Shown: positions 1-8,697 of the stretch, one piece after another
Layout of the letters: each line of letters starts with the position of its first letter
How positions within the stretch are numbered: position 1 is the stretch's first letter
Assembly: GCA_013416435.1 (NCBI GenBank)
Contig: JACCEN010000001.1
Location: 372,001-436,000, forward strand
Reading direction: 5' to 3'
Length of the DNA stretch: 64,000 nt
DNA from: Alcaligenaceae bacterium
GTDB lineage: Bacteria > Pseudomonadota > Gammaproteobacteria > Burkholderiales > Burkholderiaceae_B
Translations under genes and position numbers: made by a program
The notes under the pieces: generated by a model
Database searches by the model: none
Told to the model about the DNA's origin: nothing
What the model saw: the letters and a program-made list of their open reading frames with translations, nothing else

Positions 1-296
1 CCGGTTTCGGGCAGTTCGGCGGTCAGAAGCGGCTGGCCGCGATGCACTTCCGCGCCGACATGGGCGGCGATCAGGCGGATAATGCGCTCGCCATCCGCTT
101 CAGACAGTTCCAGGCCCAGCGGTGCCCGACCGGTGGAGAGACGATCCACCCAGAGCGAGCGGTCGGGGTTGAGCATGATTTCTACTACGTCGGGATCTTC
201 CAGCGCTTCGGCGATCACCGGCCCCATCGCGGTGCGCAGCATCTGAATGCGGCGATCCAGCGCGACGGCAATTGAGGATTTGGGAACTGCACTCAT
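1..296 (-). CDS. trbB: Conjugal transfer ATPase TrbB, N-terminal part (runs off left edge)
   Basis: Only the first 98 codons are in the window. The product begins MSAVPKSSIAVAL and contains the stretch EVHRGQPLLTAELPETG, typical of TrbB, the VirB11-type hexameric ATPase that powers pilus assembly and DNA transfer at the inner membrane. The Walker motifs lie beyond the edge. The ATG (294-296) overlaps the stop of the CopG-like gene in an ATGA junction, so the genes are translationally coupled in the order traG-copG-trbB. That is the Tn4371-family arrangement. Identification rests on N-terminal family resemblance and context. Confidence 0.85.
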   Translation of the reverse strand, partial: MSAVPKSSIAVALDRRIQMLRTAMGPVIAEALEDPDVVEIMLNPDRSLWVDRLSTGRAPLGLELSEADGERIIRLIAAHVGAEVHRGQPLLTAELPET

Positions 297-757
297 GAGA
301 CACCCTCCTGCCGCTCGAACGCGGGCGCTGTGTCATCCAGGCGCACCGGCTCGGGATGCAGTTCCTCCACCACGTCGCGCACCAGGCTGCGACCGCGTAG
401 CAGGTGGCGGCCCAGCTGTTCGACAAATTGCTCAAAACGCGCCTTACCTTGAGCACGGGCGGCATCCTGATGGGCTTCGGGAACCGGCGTGCTGACGGTC
501 AAGTAGTAACGCACGAACAGCGCCAGTGTTTCGATCTGGATGTTTTGGTCACGCTCCAGCCGCTCAAACTGGCGAGATAACCGATCCAGCCGCTTGGCCA
601 TCGCCGCTTCGCGTTGGTCGCCGGCATCGGGCGAAAGCCAGGACGCCAGCGCCGCCGCCACGATGGATGACTTGGATACGCCTTTCTTGGCGGCCAGTTC
701 ATCCAGGCGCTTCGCGTGTTCGGGATGAATGAAAAGATTCAAGCGATATCGGCTCAT
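293..757 (-). CDS. CopG-family ribbon-helix-helix protein of the traG-trbB operon
   Basis: 154 aa. The N-terminus (MSRYRLNLFIHPEHAKRLDE, then KKGVSKSSIVAAAL) has the beta-strand plus two-helix pattern of a ribbon-helix-helix DNA-binding domain. The remaining 100 residues are charged and helical. A CopG-like gene between traG and trbB is a regular part of Tn4371-family elements and may regulate transfer genes; its operator is not visible. Start and stop overlap traG and trbB by four bases each (ATGA), which fixes both ends. It could instead be a structural accessory protein of the coupling complex. Confidence 0.8.
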   Translation of the reverse strand: MSRYRLNLFIHPEHAKRLDELAAKKGVSKSSIVAAALASWLSPDAGDQREAAMAKRLDRLSRQFERLERDQNIQIETLALFVRYYLTVSTPVPEAHQDAARAQGKARFEQFVEQLGRHLLRGRSLVRDVVEELHPEPVRLDDTAPAFERQEGVS

Positions 758-2769
758 AACTGGATTCCGTCATCAGGGTCGAGGGAGGCCAGACGCGCCA
801 CGCGCTGCATGGCCGGGTCTAGCTGGCTGGGCAGCATGGGCGGCAGGTCATCGTCATCCAGCAGCGACAAATCGCTGGCCGCATACTCGGGTTCGGGGCG
901 GTAGGCGACGGTGTCGGCAAGTTCAGGCTGGCGACGCGGGCCGCCGTCATCGGCAGCGCCCGATACCTCATCGCTATCCATAGGGTCTGGCCTAACGGGG
1001 GCCGCTGGAATCGCCAACTCGCTCCAATCGTCAGGCCGCGCCGGTGGCGCATCGGCATAGCGCCCGGTTTCGAGCGCAGGCGGCGGCAACACACGCCGCG
1101 AGAAATTGGCATCGGCGTAATAGCGCAGTTTCTTCGCCTTGATCGGCGCCACGCTGGACACCATCACCACGGCTTCATCCGGTGGAAGCTGCATCACTTC
1201 GCCGGGGGTCAGCAGTGGCCGCGCCGTTTCCTGGCGCGACACCATGAGGTGTCCCAGCCAGGGCGCAAGGCGATGGCCGGCATAGTTGCGCTGGGCGCGC
1301 AGCTCGGTAGCGGTTCCAAGGGTTTCGGAAATACGCTTGGCCGTACGTTCGTCATTGGTGGCGAAGGTCACACGGACATGGCAGTTATCCAGAATCGAAT
1401 GGTTCTGTCCGTAGGCTTTGTCGATCTGATTGAGCGACTGCGAGATCAGAAAGCTACGAATGCCGTAGCCCGCCATGAAGGCCAACGCCGTCTCGAAGAA
1501 GTCCAGACGGCCCAGCGCGGGGAACTCATCAAGCATCAGCAGCAGCTTGTGGCGACGCTCAATGCCATCGGAACCGTCGAGCGATTCCGTCAGCCGACGC
1601 CCGATCTGATTGAGAATCAAGCGGATCAGCGGTTTGGTTCGTGAAATATCCGAGGGCGGCACCACCAGATACAGCGATACCGGATGCTCAGACGCAATCA
1701 GGTCGGCGATACGCCAGTCGCAGCGCGAGGTGACTTCGGCCACCGTCGGGTCGCGGTATAGGCCGAGGAACGACATGGCTGTGGACAACACGCCGGAGCG
1801 TTCATTGTCCGACTTGTTCAGCACTTCGCGCGCAGCGGACGCCACCACGGGATGCGGCCTGCCTTCTTCCCCATCCGCACCAAGGTGGGCGGTCGTCATC
1901 ATGCGATGCAACGTCAATTCGAATGGGCAGGCGGGGTCGGACAGAAAATTCGCCACGCCGCGCAAGGTCTTGTCCTCGCCCGCATAAAGCACATGCAGGA
2001 TGGCGCCTACCAAAAGCGCGTGTGACGTCTTTTCCCAATGATTGCGCTTTTCCAACGCGCCTTCTGGATCAACCAGAATATCGGCGATGTTCTGCACGTC
2101 ACGCACTTCGTGCTCGCCCCGGCGCACTTCCAGCAGCGGGTTGTAGCCGGCCGAGCGGCTGTCCGTAGGGTTGAACAGCAGGCAATGCGAGAAACGCGAA
2201 CGCCAGCCCGCCGTGATTTGCCAGTTCTCGCCCTTAATGTCGTGGATGACGGCTGAAGCTGGCCAGGACAACAAAGTCGGCACCACTAGGCCCACGCCCT
2301 TGCCAGAGCGGGTGGGGGCAAAGGCCAAGACGTGTTCCGGCCCTTCGTGGCGCAGATATTGTTCGTCATGCAGACCAAGGAGGATGCCAGTGGCTTGGGT
2401 CAACCCGGCCTTACGAATGTCGCCACTATCGGCCCAGCGTGCCGAACCGTAGGTGGTGACCAACCGCGCCTGGCGCGAGCGCCAGATCGACATGCCGATG
2501 GCGACCACTACGGCGACCAGGCCGCTGCCACCGGCGATCATGCCACCGGTATTGAAGACCTGCGGCGCATAGGCATCGAAGAAGAACCACCATTCGAACA
2601 AGCGCCAAGGGTGATAAACCGGCGTGCCGTGGAAATCGAACCAGGGCGCACCCAGGCGTAGCTGATACCCCAGGGCGGCGGCTGTCCATTGTGTGGCGCC
2701 CCACACTCCGGCGATCACGATGCCGAATACGACGGCAATCTGCCCGAACAGCACGTTCGTCCCTTGCAT
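754..2769 (-). CDS. traG: Type IV coupling protein TraG (VirD4 family)
   Basis: 671 aa, normal length for the family. Two N-terminal membrane segments (about residues 8-30 and 75-95) precede a cytosolic ATPase domain with a Walker A at about 152-160 (PTRSGKGVG) and a Walker B in LLLMLDEFPALGRL. The protein links the relaxase-DNA complex to the mating channel at the inner membrane. It is followed by copG and trbB with ATGA overlaps. A diverged partial copy of its 5' end lies at 26,731-26,898. The acidic C-terminal tail is typical of TraG proteins of this ICE family. Confidence 0.93.
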   Translation of the reverse strand: MQGTNVLFGQIAVVFGIVIAGVWGATQWTAAALGYQLRLGAPWFDFHGTPVYHPWRLFEWWFFFDAYAPQVFNTGGMIAGGSGLVAVVVAIGMSIWRSRQARLVTTYGSARWADSGDIRKAGLTQATGILLGLHDEQYLRHEGPEHVLAFAPTRSGKGVGLVVPTLLSWPASAVIHDIKGENWQITAGWRSRFSHCLLFNPTDSRSAGYNPLLEVRRGEHEVRDVQNIADILVDPEGALEKRNHWEKTSHALLVGAILHVLYAGEDKTLRGVANFLSDPACPFELTLHRMMTTAHLGADGEEGRPHPVVASAAREVLNKSDNERSGVLSTAMSFLGLYRDPTVAEVTSRCDWRIADLIASEHPVSLYLVVPPSDISRTKPLIRLILNQIGRRLTESLDGSDGIERRHKLLLMLDEFPALGRLDFFETALAFMAGYGIRSFLISQSLNQIDKAYGQNHSILDNCHVRVTFATNDERTAKRISETLGTATELRAQRNYAGHRLAPWLGHLMVSRQETARPLLTPGEVMQLPPDEAVVMVSSVAPIKAKKLRYYADANFSRRVLPPPALETGRYADAPPARPDDWSELAIPAAPVRPDPMDSDEVSGAADDGGPRRQPELADTVAYRPEPEYAASDLSLLDDDDLPPMLPSQLDPAMQRVARLASLDPDDGIQL

Positions 2770-2926
2770 GACCCTGTCTCCGACTTTTTCTGCTCTACAT
2801 CCAATTCAAAAGCGGCACACGTATGTGCCTGCCTCATGAGAATCGGTGCTGGGCCAGTGCCGGTCAAAGACCGTTATCGAGACAATGCTGATGAAAAAAA
2901 CATCAATTCATGGAGTGGCGCACACG

Positions 2927-2961
2927 AAGAAAACGCCGCAGGCGCGGGCGCGTTGCGGCGT
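2927..2961 (-). terminator. Stem-loop with T-run between eexN and traG
   Basis: The arms ACGCCGCA (2933-2940) and TGCGGCGT (2954-2961) are perfect inverted repeats with a 13-base GC-rich loop. On the minus strand the hairpin is followed by TTTTCTT. This looks like a rho-independent terminator or attenuator after lysR-eexN and before traG. The rest of 2770-3003 holds no gene. A matching hairpin is found in the second backbone copy at 27,060-27,088. Confidence 0.6.
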
Positions 2962-3003
2962 GTCAGTAAGGAAAAACGGGATTCGTAGGGAAATATCGAC
3001 GAA

Positions 3004-3273
3004 TCAGAACTTGGGTGGCGTATCCGATGGGGTGTAAGGGACAGTGCCGTCACCGTAGAAGCGTTTGCGTGTGGCTTCGGCGACCCGGTCACACAGCACG
3101 TCGCCCAGGTTGGTGCGATCCGTTTTGCACTGCGAACGCAACGCTTTGAGCCGTTCAGGGTCGGCGGCCAGCTCCTCGACAGTAGCGATGTCGGGCTTTG
3201 GGGTGGGCGTTTCAGATGGGCCGCACCCGGCCAGCAGGCCCAACAAAATCGATAACAGCAATACTCGGTACAT
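3004..3273 (-). CDS. EexN-type entry-exclusion lipoprotein
   Basis: 89 aa with an N-terminal hydrophobic segment ending in the lipobox LLAGC, so the mature protein is predicted to be a lipoprotein with Cys17 acylated. The rest is small, with two further cysteines and the C-terminal motif RKRFYGDGTVPYTP. This matches the EexN/TrbK-like lipoproteins of Tn4371-family elements, which are thought to block uptake of a second copy of the same element. The start codon shares one base with the stop of the upstream lysR gene (TAATG). A broken homologue lies at 27,897-28,149. Confidence 0.75.
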   Translation of the reverse strand: MYRVLLLSILLGLLAGCGPSETPTPKPDIATVEELAADPERLKALRSQCKTDRTNLGDVLCDRVAEATRKRFYGDGTVPYTPSDTPPKF

Positions 3274-4205
3274 TACACCTCCGATGTATCAGGCTGGTGG
3301 GATTCGGTCAGGCCAACACCCGACCATTCCAAAGTTTCGGCCCGTTCGATGAATCTCTCCAATGTTTCGGACAGATATTCAGTGCGGTGCACCAAATAAG
3401 TCGTCAGCCTGATTTCCTCGCCAGCTAAAGGCCGCGCAACGACACCACGCTCTCCGCACACCAGCATATGCGAAGCTCCAGCCAGTCCCAGGGCGTAACC
3501 TGCGGCCACCAAGGTGACCATCATTTCGAATGACCCAACTCGCTCCAGTATCAATGGCTCGTCATTGGTTTGACGCAGCATCCGATCTATCTGCCGCGTA
3601 AAACCTTCACATATCGTCTGATGTCCAAGCACCAGCGGATAACGCAGCACTTCCTCCAAGGGTACATGGCGATGGGTCAACAGTGGATGACGCTCTGGCA
3701 CCACAACGCGCAATGGATCATGCCAGACAGGCCGCGCCAATAGGCCATCGCCCACACTGCCCACCTGATTGAAGCCAACGTCATACAGATCATCGTGCAA
3801 ACCCCGAAACTGGTCCGAGAACGGCATTTCAAACATGCGCACCTCGACTTCTGGCTCTTGTTCCCGGCATCGTGCCAACAAGGCCGGTAAGCAGGGAGAC
3901 GGCAACGCATCAGACAAGGCGACGCGCAATTGCTGCTGATAACCATTAGCCACCGCCAAGGTGCTGTCCCTGGCCTGCTGTACCATCGGCAAAATCCGTC
4001 GGACATGACGCAAAAATTCATGTCCTGCGCGGGTCAGGCGAGTACTGCGCGTCGTGCGCACAAAGAGCTGCGCCCCAAGGTCTTCCTCCAGTTCCTTGAT
4101 GGCCCGCGACAGCGGCGATTGCTCGATGTGCAATCGCTCAGCCGCACGGGCGAAATGTAACTCCTCAGCGACGGCCAAGAAGCATCTCAAGTGTCGAAAT
4201 TCCAT
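3273..4205 (-). CDS. LysR-family regulator of the transfer region, copy B
   Basis: 310 aa. The N-terminal winged HTH begins MEFRHLRCFLAVAEELHFA and includes the motif QSPLSRAIKELE. A periplasmic-binding-like effector domain follows (about 90-300). Tn4371-family ICEs carry a LysR gene (traR in Tn4371) just ahead of traG, and this fits that position. It is coupled to eexN. It is about 60 percent identical by eye to the LysR at 28,146-29,090, so the two belong to different lineages rather than a recent duplication. The effector is unknown. Confidence 0.9.
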   Translation of the reverse strand: MEFRHLRCFLAVAEELHFARAAERLHIEQSPLSRAIKELEEDLGAQLFVRTTRSTRLTRAGHEFLRHVRRILPMVQQARDSTLAVANGYQQQLRVALSDALPSPCLPALLARCREQEPEVEVRMFEMPFSDQFRGLHDDLYDVGFNQVGSVGDGLLARPVWHDPLRVVVPERHPLLTHRHVPLEEVLRYPLVLGHQTICEGFTRQIDRMLRQTNDEPLILERVGSFEMMVTLVAAGYALGLAGASHMLVCGERGVVARPLAGEEIRLTTYLVHRTEYLSETLERFIERAETLEWSGVGLTESHQPDTSEV

Positions 4206-4402
4206 TGTCTGGTGCCTCCACTATGCAAATCACTCTATTAGATGAGTGTCAACAGACTCGCAGCACACCCTCACAGCTGAGCGACACGTACCGGCAAAGC
4301 CGCTCTTTTTCTCACTGCATAACCTCCTGCTAAGCGACCGACGCTTGTAGATCATCATCTCTGATCCATCTCTAGGCATTCATACGTCATTTCTTAATTG
4401 AT

Positions 4403-4414
4403 ATGTTATAACAT
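4403..4414. promoter_or_regulatory. Zur-type operator palindrome
   Basis: The perfect palindrome ATGTTATAACAT lies 18 bases ahead of the likely ATG of the zur-like gene. It resembles the proteobacterial Zur box core (GTTATA-TATAAC type). The identical 12-mer occurs twice in the znuA/TonB-receptor intergenic region. Binding by Zur is inferred from the consensus and from the zinc function of the flanking genes. Confidence 0.65.
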
Positions 4415-4431
4415 AACAATAATTGATTTTG

Positions 4432-4868
4432 ATGGGAAACACTACCTCCGAACACAACATGAACAGCCTACGCAACCTGACCGACAACCAGCGGCGAGTG
4501 CTGCAAGCGCTCTCTGAAGCCACGGGTCCACTGGGAGCCTATGCGCTACTTGAACGTCTGGACTTCAGCGGGCTGACGCAGGTCTACAGGGCGCTGGACA
4601 GGCTGATAGCGCTGGGTCTGGTACAGCGACTGGAAAGCCTGAACGCCTATGTGCCGTCTTCGGAACACGATGCATCGCACCCCACCGCCTTCGCGATTTG
4701 CGACCAGTGCGGCATATCGACCACTTGGTCGACGGTTCGCTGGCGCATTGCCTCCAACGCTTGACTCGCGGCCATGAATTCGAGTTTCGCCGCGCGGTGA
4801 TCGAAATCCATGGCAAATGTTCCTCGTGCCGCGTCAACGGACTAGTGGCCGTCAACCTGCGCGCCTGA
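4432..4868 (+). pseudogene. Zur/Fur-family zinc regulator, frameshifted
   Basis: The first frame encodes a Fur-type winged HTH (LTDNQRRVLQALSEA; LTQVYRALDRLIALGLVQRL) and the first metal-site motif CDQCG, then runs out of frame. From about base 4711 the +1 frame continues as DHLVDGSLAHCLQRL with a second Cys pair CSSC and a stop at 4866-4868. One missing base (GHID expected) explains the break. The layout, HTH plus two CxxC pairs, fits Zur rather than Fur. ATG 4432 is chosen as start; ATG 4459 is an alternative. It lies directly behind a Zur-type palindrome and ahead of the zinc operon. A sequencing error cannot be excluded. Confidence 0.75.
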
Positions 4869-4903
4869 AAACCAGCAACCTTTCTTGACATGGATATCAA
4901 CCA

Positions 4904-6133
4904 ATGACCGCCCACACATCTTCATCCGATTCGCGCCTGCCAGTCACCGTACTCTCCGGTTTTCTTGGCGCCGGCAAAACCACCCTGCTCAACCACATTC
5001 TGAATAATCGGGAAGGACGGCGCGTGGCGGTGATCGTCAACGATATGTCGGAAGTCAACATCGACGCAGCGCTGGTTCGCGACGGCGGTGCCGAGCTGTC
5101 CCGCACCGACGAAAAGCTGGTGGAAATGAGCAACGGCTGTATCTGCTGCACCCTGCGCGAGGATCTGCTTTTAGAAGTCAATCGGCTGGCTCTGGAAGGA
5201 CGCTTCGATCAGCTCGTTATCGAATCGACAGGAATTTCGGAACCCCTGCCGGTGGCGGAAACCTTTACCTTCGAGGGTGAGGATGGCCGCAGCCTGGGCG
5301 AGATGGCGCGTCTCGACACGATGGTCACCGTGGTCGACGCCTACAACTTTCTGCGCGACTACAGCTCCCACGACAGGCTGCAGGACCGGGGCGAGTTCCT
5401 GGGCGATGAAGACGAGCGCACGGTGGTCGACCTGCTGATTGAACAGATCGAATTTTGCGATGTTCTGGTGCTCAACAAGGTGGACCTCATCAATGCGCAA
5501 GAGCGCGAACGCTTGATGGCCATCCTGCACAAGCTCAATCCGAGGGCACGGGTCGAAGTCGCCGAGTTCGGCCGGGTTCCGCTGGAACGCGTCCTAGACA
5601 CCGGTCTGTTCGACTTCCAGGAAGCTTCAAAAGCTCCGGGCTGGCTGCAAGAGCTGCGTGGCACCCATACCCCGGAAACGGAGGAGTACGGCATCCACAG
5701 CTTTGTGTACCGGGCGCGCCGCCCTTTTCATCCGCAGCGCTTCTATTCCTTCTTACAAAGTGAATGGCCCGGCGTCGTGCGCTCCAAAGGCTTCTACTGG
5801 CTGGCCAACCGCCCAACGCTTGCCGGCTCGTGGTCGCAAGCCGGTGCGATGGTTCGTCACGGCCCAGCCGGCTTATGGTGGGCGGCCGTGCCGCCCGAGC
5901 GCTGGCCCACGGATCCGGAAACAGTCGGGCTGATTCGCTCGAAATGGGATGAGCGCGTGGGAGATGCCCGCCAAGAACTTGTGCTGATCGGCATGGATAT
6001 GGACGAAGGCGCTCTGCATGCCCGCTTCAATGATTGTCTGTTGACCGACGCGGAAATGACCCTGGGCCCAGATGCCTGGCAACAATGGTCCATGCCCTTT
6101 TCTGGCTGGCCCGAACGTCAACCCGCCATCTAA
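4904..6133 (+). CDS. COG0523/CobW-family GTPase, ZigA-like zinc metallochaperone
   Basis: 409 aa. A P-loop GFLGAGKTT (19-27), the metal-binding CxCC motif GCICC (78-82), the ESTGISEP switch and NKVD mark a G3E GTPase. A long CobW C-terminal domain follows. The family hands zinc to client enzymes in a GTP-dependent way; ZigA and ZNG1 are characterised members. It opens the zinc-limitation operon just after the broken zur-like gene. It lacks the His-rich insert seen in the second COG0523 protein at 7570-8697, so the two are probably distinct subgroups with different clients. Confidence 0.87.
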   Translation: MTAHTSSSDSRLPVTVLSGFLGAGKTTLLNHILNNREGRRVAVIVNDMSEVNIDAALVRDGGAELSRTDEKLVEMSNGCICCTLREDLLLEVNRLALEGRFDQLVIESTGISEPLPVAETFTFEGEDGRSLGEMARLDTMVTVVDAYNFLRDYSSHDRLQDRGEFLGDEDERTVVDLLIEQIEFCDVLVLNKVDLINAQERERLMAILHKLNPRARVEVAEFGRVPLERVLDTGLFDFQEASKAPGWLQELRGTHTPETEEYGIHSFVYRARRPFHPQRFYSFLQSEWPGVVRSKGFYWLANRPTLAGSWSQAGAMVRHGPAGLWWAAVPPERWPTDPETVGLIRSKWDERVGDARQELVLIGMDMDEGALHARFNDCLLTDAEMTLGPDAWQQWSMPFSGWPERQPAI

Positions 6134-6147
6134 ATGGTTTTATAAGC

Positions 6148-6609
6148 ATGATAGCGCCGCCCGACACCTCGCTTGAACAGAACGCCATCCAGACCGAACT
6201 GGTCGAGGTCTTCGCCTGCATGCCGGATTGGCCGCAGCGCTACCAGTACCTGATCGACCTGGGCAGAACCGTGCAGACGTTTCCCGAGCGTGATCGCACA
6301 GAAGCGAACCGTCTGCACGGCTGCCAGGCCAGTGTCTGGCTCAAGCATGAATGCCGGCGGGGCCGCATCCACTACACCGGAGCCAGCGATTCGATGATTG
6401 TGTCCGGTTTGATGGCGCTGCTGTTTCGTATTTACTCCGGCAAACGCTTTGACGAAGCTTGGACAACCCTGCCCTGGTGTTTTGAAGCCATGGGCCTGAA
6501 CCACCACTTAACCGCCCAGCGGGCGACCGGCTTATCCAGCATGGTCGCCCGCATGCGCGACCTCGCCCTGCAATGTGCGCAGGCTTCTTGCATTGACAAG
6601 CCCGCTTAG
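6148..6609 (+). CDS. SufE/CsdE-like sulfur acceptor protein
   Basis: 153 aa from ATG 6148; longer upstream frames overlap the GTPase gene and are unlikely. The motif [10 protein letters not shown] with Cys59 matches the sulfur-accepting cysteine loop of SufE, which takes persulfide from a SufS-type desulfurase and stimulates it. No desulfurase gene is near. It sits 14 bases after the first COG0523 gene and inside the zinc operon. Some SufS/SufU systems use zinc, so a zinc-independent SufE-like acceptor may be a replacement, but that is inference. Confidence 0.75.
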   Translation: MIAPPDTSLEQNAIQTELVEVFACMPDWPQRYQYLIDLGRTVQTFPERDRTEANRLHGCQASVWLKHECRRGRIHYTGASDSMIVSGLMALLFRIYSGKRFDEAWTTLPWCFEAMGLNHHLTAQRATGLSSMVARMRDLALQCAQASCIDKPA

Positions 6610-6646
6610 CAGAGCCGTCCCCTTCATTCACGAAATTGAGTACCTA

Positions 6647-7573
6647 TTGGATATCCTTCTTCCTCATCTTCCCGACGTGTCCATCAGCGAGTCTTCGGCC
6701 CACCCCGGCGCTTTGCAATGGGTGGGGATGCAAGGCATGGATTTGCCCATCCTGATTGCGGAAGACAACTGTCAACCTAGCGTGCATGCCCGCACCGATG
6801 TGCAGGTGGATCTGCCTGCGCCCGGCATCAAAGGTATACACATGTCCCGTCTCTACCGTCTGGTGGATGAATTGGGCGAAGCGAGCCCCCTCACCCCTGC
6901 CGCATTGCATCAGGCACTGAGCGCCATGGTAGAGAGCCACCGGGATTGCAAGACCACCAACGCCCGCCTGCGCTTGTCATTCGACCTGCTCGCACGTCGC
7001 CCGGCTCTGGTGACCGAAGGGCTGGCGGGCTGGAAGGCATATCCCGTTGAGCTGCGCGCCATCTTGCGCCAAGGCCACTATGCTTTGCAAGGTCACGTCA
7101 CAGTCGGGTATTCCTCGACCTGCCCCTGCTCGGCTGCATTATCCAGGCAACTGGTCGAACAAGCCTTTCTGGATGCATTCGCTGGCCAGCACGACGTCGC
7201 GCCCGAAGCCATCGCAAGCTGGCTGCGCCGGCACGCCACCTCGGCCACGCCGCACAGTCAACGCAGCGAGGCCCACGTAGCCGTGACGCTGGCACCACAG
7301 GCGCCGACCCTGGGTTTGATTGACCTGATCGACGTGATCGAAAAAGCGGTGGGCACACCTGTCCAGACAGCCGTCAAGCGGGCCGATGAGCAAGCTTTTG
7401 CGGCCCTGAACGGCCAGCATCTCATGTTCGTCGAAGACGCCGCACGCCAAATTCAATCCCGCCTGCTCGGTCGTTTCCAGCACCCACGCATCCAGGTACG
7501 GCATCTGGAAAGCCTTCATCCCCATGATGCCGTTGCCTGGGCGCACCCTCCATGGAGCGAGGAATGCCTATGA
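6647..7573 (+). CDS. folE2: GTP cyclohydrolase IB FolE2 (zinc-independent isoform)
   Basis: About 308 aa. The N-terminal LPDVSIS, then [13 protein letters not shown], the catalytic-site motif [13 protein letters not shown] and the late SLHPHDAVA are FolE2 hallmarks. It converts GTP to 7,8-dihydroneopterin triphosphate, the first step of folate synthesis, and can use metals other than zinc, unlike FolE. The frame stays open to 6575, but homologues start near LPDVQSS, so TTG 6647 is preferred. The stop overlaps the ATG of the next gene (ATGA). FolE2 is a standard Zur-regulon replacement enzyme. Confidence 0.87.
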   Translation: MDILLPHLPDVSISESSAHPGALQWVGMQGMDLPILIAEDNCQPSVHARTDVQVDLPAPGIKGIHMSRLYRLVDELGEASPLTPAALHQALSAMVESHRDCKTTNARLRLSFDLLARRPALVTEGLAGWKAYPVELRAILRQGHYALQGHVTVGYSSTCPCSAALSRQLVEQAFLDAFAGQHDVAPEAIASWLRRHATSATPHSQRSEAHVAVTLAPQAPTLGLIDLIDVIEKAVGTPVQTAVKRADEQAFAALNGQHLMFVEDAARQIQSRLLGRFQHPRIQVRHLESLHPHDAVAWAHPPWSEECL

Positions 7574-8697
7574 ACCCCGCAAGTCTGATACCCGTCACAC
7601 TGCTGACCGGCTTTCTGGGCAGCGGCAAGACCACCGTGCTGAATCACCTCGTTTGCCAGCCCGAACTGGCGGACGCCCTGGTCATCATCAATGAGTTCGG
7701 CGACATGCCGCTGGACCATATGCTGGTGGCCCACAGCACCGAAAATCTCGTCATGGAGATGAGCAGCGGTTGCCTGTGCTGCACCATTCGCGGCGATCTT
7801 GTCCAGACCCTGCGCGATATCGCATGGCGTTTCTCTCGCAATGGCCAGCGGCAGTTCCGCCGCGTGCTGATCGAAACCACGGGTCTGGCCGACCCCGCGC
7901 CCATCATCCATACCTTGATGACTCACCCACAGGTGGCCAACCGCTACCGCTTGGACGGCATTGTGACTACAGTGGATCTGGCCACCGGCAACTCCACGCT
8001 CGACCATCACCCGGAGGCCGTACGACAGGCCGCCATCGCCGACTGCCTGCTCCTCACCAAAGCCGATGTAGCAGACACGGACCAACACCATACCCTTCTG
8101 CGGCGGCTGGACGCCATCAACCCAGCGGCACCGCGTCATGTACTCAATCATGGCGAAATTGCCGCAAACAAGGTACTGGATCTCGGTCTGTTTTCAACCG
8201 AGGGCAAAACGCCCGATGTCTCGCAATGGCTGCGCGAAGAGGCGTATGGGGCTGACACCCATCGGCATGCCGCCACCCCGGACAACCAAAACGGACACAA
8301 CCCTGAGCGACACGCGCCCGGCCATGAGCATCATGCTCACGATCACGCCCACGACGTCAATCGACACGACGATCACATCCGGGCCTTTTGCTTCACGGTG
8401 GACGAACCGATTCCCGAGGAAATACTCGCCGCCTGGCTGGAGGTGCTACTAAGCTTTGTCGGCACAAATATATTGCGTGTCAAGGGCATCCTGAATATTG
8501 AAGGGAAGAATCAACCCGTGGTGATTCATGGTGTGCAGCATATCTTCCATCCTCCCGCGACCTTGCCTGTCTGGCCTGATGCTGACCGGCGCTCACGCTT
8601 GGTCTTCATCACCCGGGACGTCAACCGCCACGCCATCGAAGAGACTTTCCGCGCTTTTCGAGATGTCTTGCCTCAAGTGCCGAAGGACATGTCATGA
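7570..8697 (+). CDS. COG0523/CobW-family GTPase with His-rich insert
   Basis: 375 aa from ATG 7570, which has the ribosome site AGCGAGGA and overlaps the folE2 stop. It has the P-loop GFLGSGKTT (14-22), CxCC motif GCLCC (67-71), ETTGLADP and LLTKAD. At about 228-272 is a His/Asp-rich stretch ([12 protein letters not shown]) that likely binds or buffers zinc, before a CobW C-terminal domain. It is a second, separate G3E metallochaperone in the same operon. Its stop overlaps cysS by four bases. The client is not shown; FolE2 and CysS are natural candidates by position. Confidence 0.87.
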   Translation: MNPASLIPVTLLTGFLGSGKTTVLNHLVCQPELADALVIINEFGDMPLDHMLVAHSTENLVMEMSSGCLCCTIRGDLVQTLRDIAWRFSRNGQRQFRRVLIETTGLADPAPIIHTLMTHPQVANRYRLDGIVTTVDLATGNSTLDHHPEAVRQAAIADCLLLTKADVADTDQHHTLLRRLDAINPAAPRHVLNHGEIAANKVLDLGLFSTEGKTPDVSQWLREEAYGADTHRHAATPDNQNGHNPERHAPGHEHHAHDHAHDVNRHDDHIRAFCFTVDEPIPEEILAAWLEVLLSFVGTNILRVKGILNIEGKNQPVVIHGVQHIFHPPATLPVWPDADRRSRLVFITRDVNRHAIEETFRAFRDVLPQVPKDMS

